Below are positions 63,977-64,000 of a stretch of 64,000 bases of DNA, in pieces. Source of the DNA: Aureimonas populi (GTDB lineage Bacteria; Pseudomonadota; Alphaproteobacteria; Rhizobiales; Rhizobiaceae); NCBI RefSeq assembly GCF_017815515.1, contig NZ_CP072611.1, positions 186,001 through 250,000 on the forward strand. Direction: 5' to 3'. The position numbers were made by a program, and so were the translations under genes. Positions within the stretch are counted from its first letter, which is position 1. Each line of letters opens with the position of its first letter. A model generated the notes under the pieces. It had not been told where the DNA came from, made no database searches, and was given only the letters and a program-made list of their open reading frames with translations.

Positions 63977-64000
63977 GAGGAAAACGGTTCCTGTTTCCAT

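Overview
The window is 64 kb of GC-rich DNA, densely packed with genes and rich in ATGA/GTGA stop-start overlaps. The content suggests an alphaproteobacterium, most likely Hyphomicrobiales and perhaps near Aurantimonadaceae. Pointers are the DUF2218-SIP reductase, HisKA_2/CheA architectures, FNR/FixK-type boxes and many ABC importers. The family placement is inference. I see no rRNA, tRNA, CRISPR array, intact mobile element or prophage.

Region 1 (1-15.9 kb) is catabolic. A PfkB-family kinase and a SIS-domain isomerase/deglycase are divergent from a DeoR regulator. Next come two similar modules. Each has a polyamine/opine-type ABC importer (binding protein, ATPase, two permeases), a PuuE-like (cofactor-independent allantoinase type) deacetylase-fold protein and a hydantoin/Asp-Glu-racemase-like protein. 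One amidohydrolase and one GntR regulator are shared in the locus. Together they look like uptake and ring-opening of cyclic amides or ureides; the substrate is unknown.

Region 2 (15.9-31.8 kb) holds an aldo/keto reductase remnant, a flavin reductase-like gene, a membrane PQQ glucose dehydrogenase, a peptide-type ABC importer whose permease-ATPase fusion carries a 1-nt frameshift, a thiosulfate module (YeeE/YedE transporter, periplasmic sulfurtransferase, a Pro/Ala/Cys-rich exported protein, a DUF6969 protein), L-2-hydroxyglutarate oxidase and prfC.

Region 3 (31.8-39.6 kb) is a Na+-NQR operon, nqrABCDEF-apbE-nqrM, continued by a CBS-domain gene and a Tat-exported nitroreductase. FNR-type boxes lie before nqrA and before the nitroreductase. 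NqrB is short and lacks the loop that normally carries the covalent FMN threonine.

Region 4 (39.6-64 kb) is mixed: DUF4105 and a lipoprotein hydrolase, glpK, a siderophore-interacting protein, a small chemotaxis cluster (MCP, STAS, CheY, a CheA without kinase core, CheW), a FadJ-like beta-oxidation enzyme, a Na/Pi cotransporter, modABC behind two Mo-box-like inverted repeats, a YqaA protein, a histidine kinase/response regulator trio, a DUF1028 protein, folD, purU, an RsuA-type pseudouridine synthase and a membrane diguanylate cyclase.
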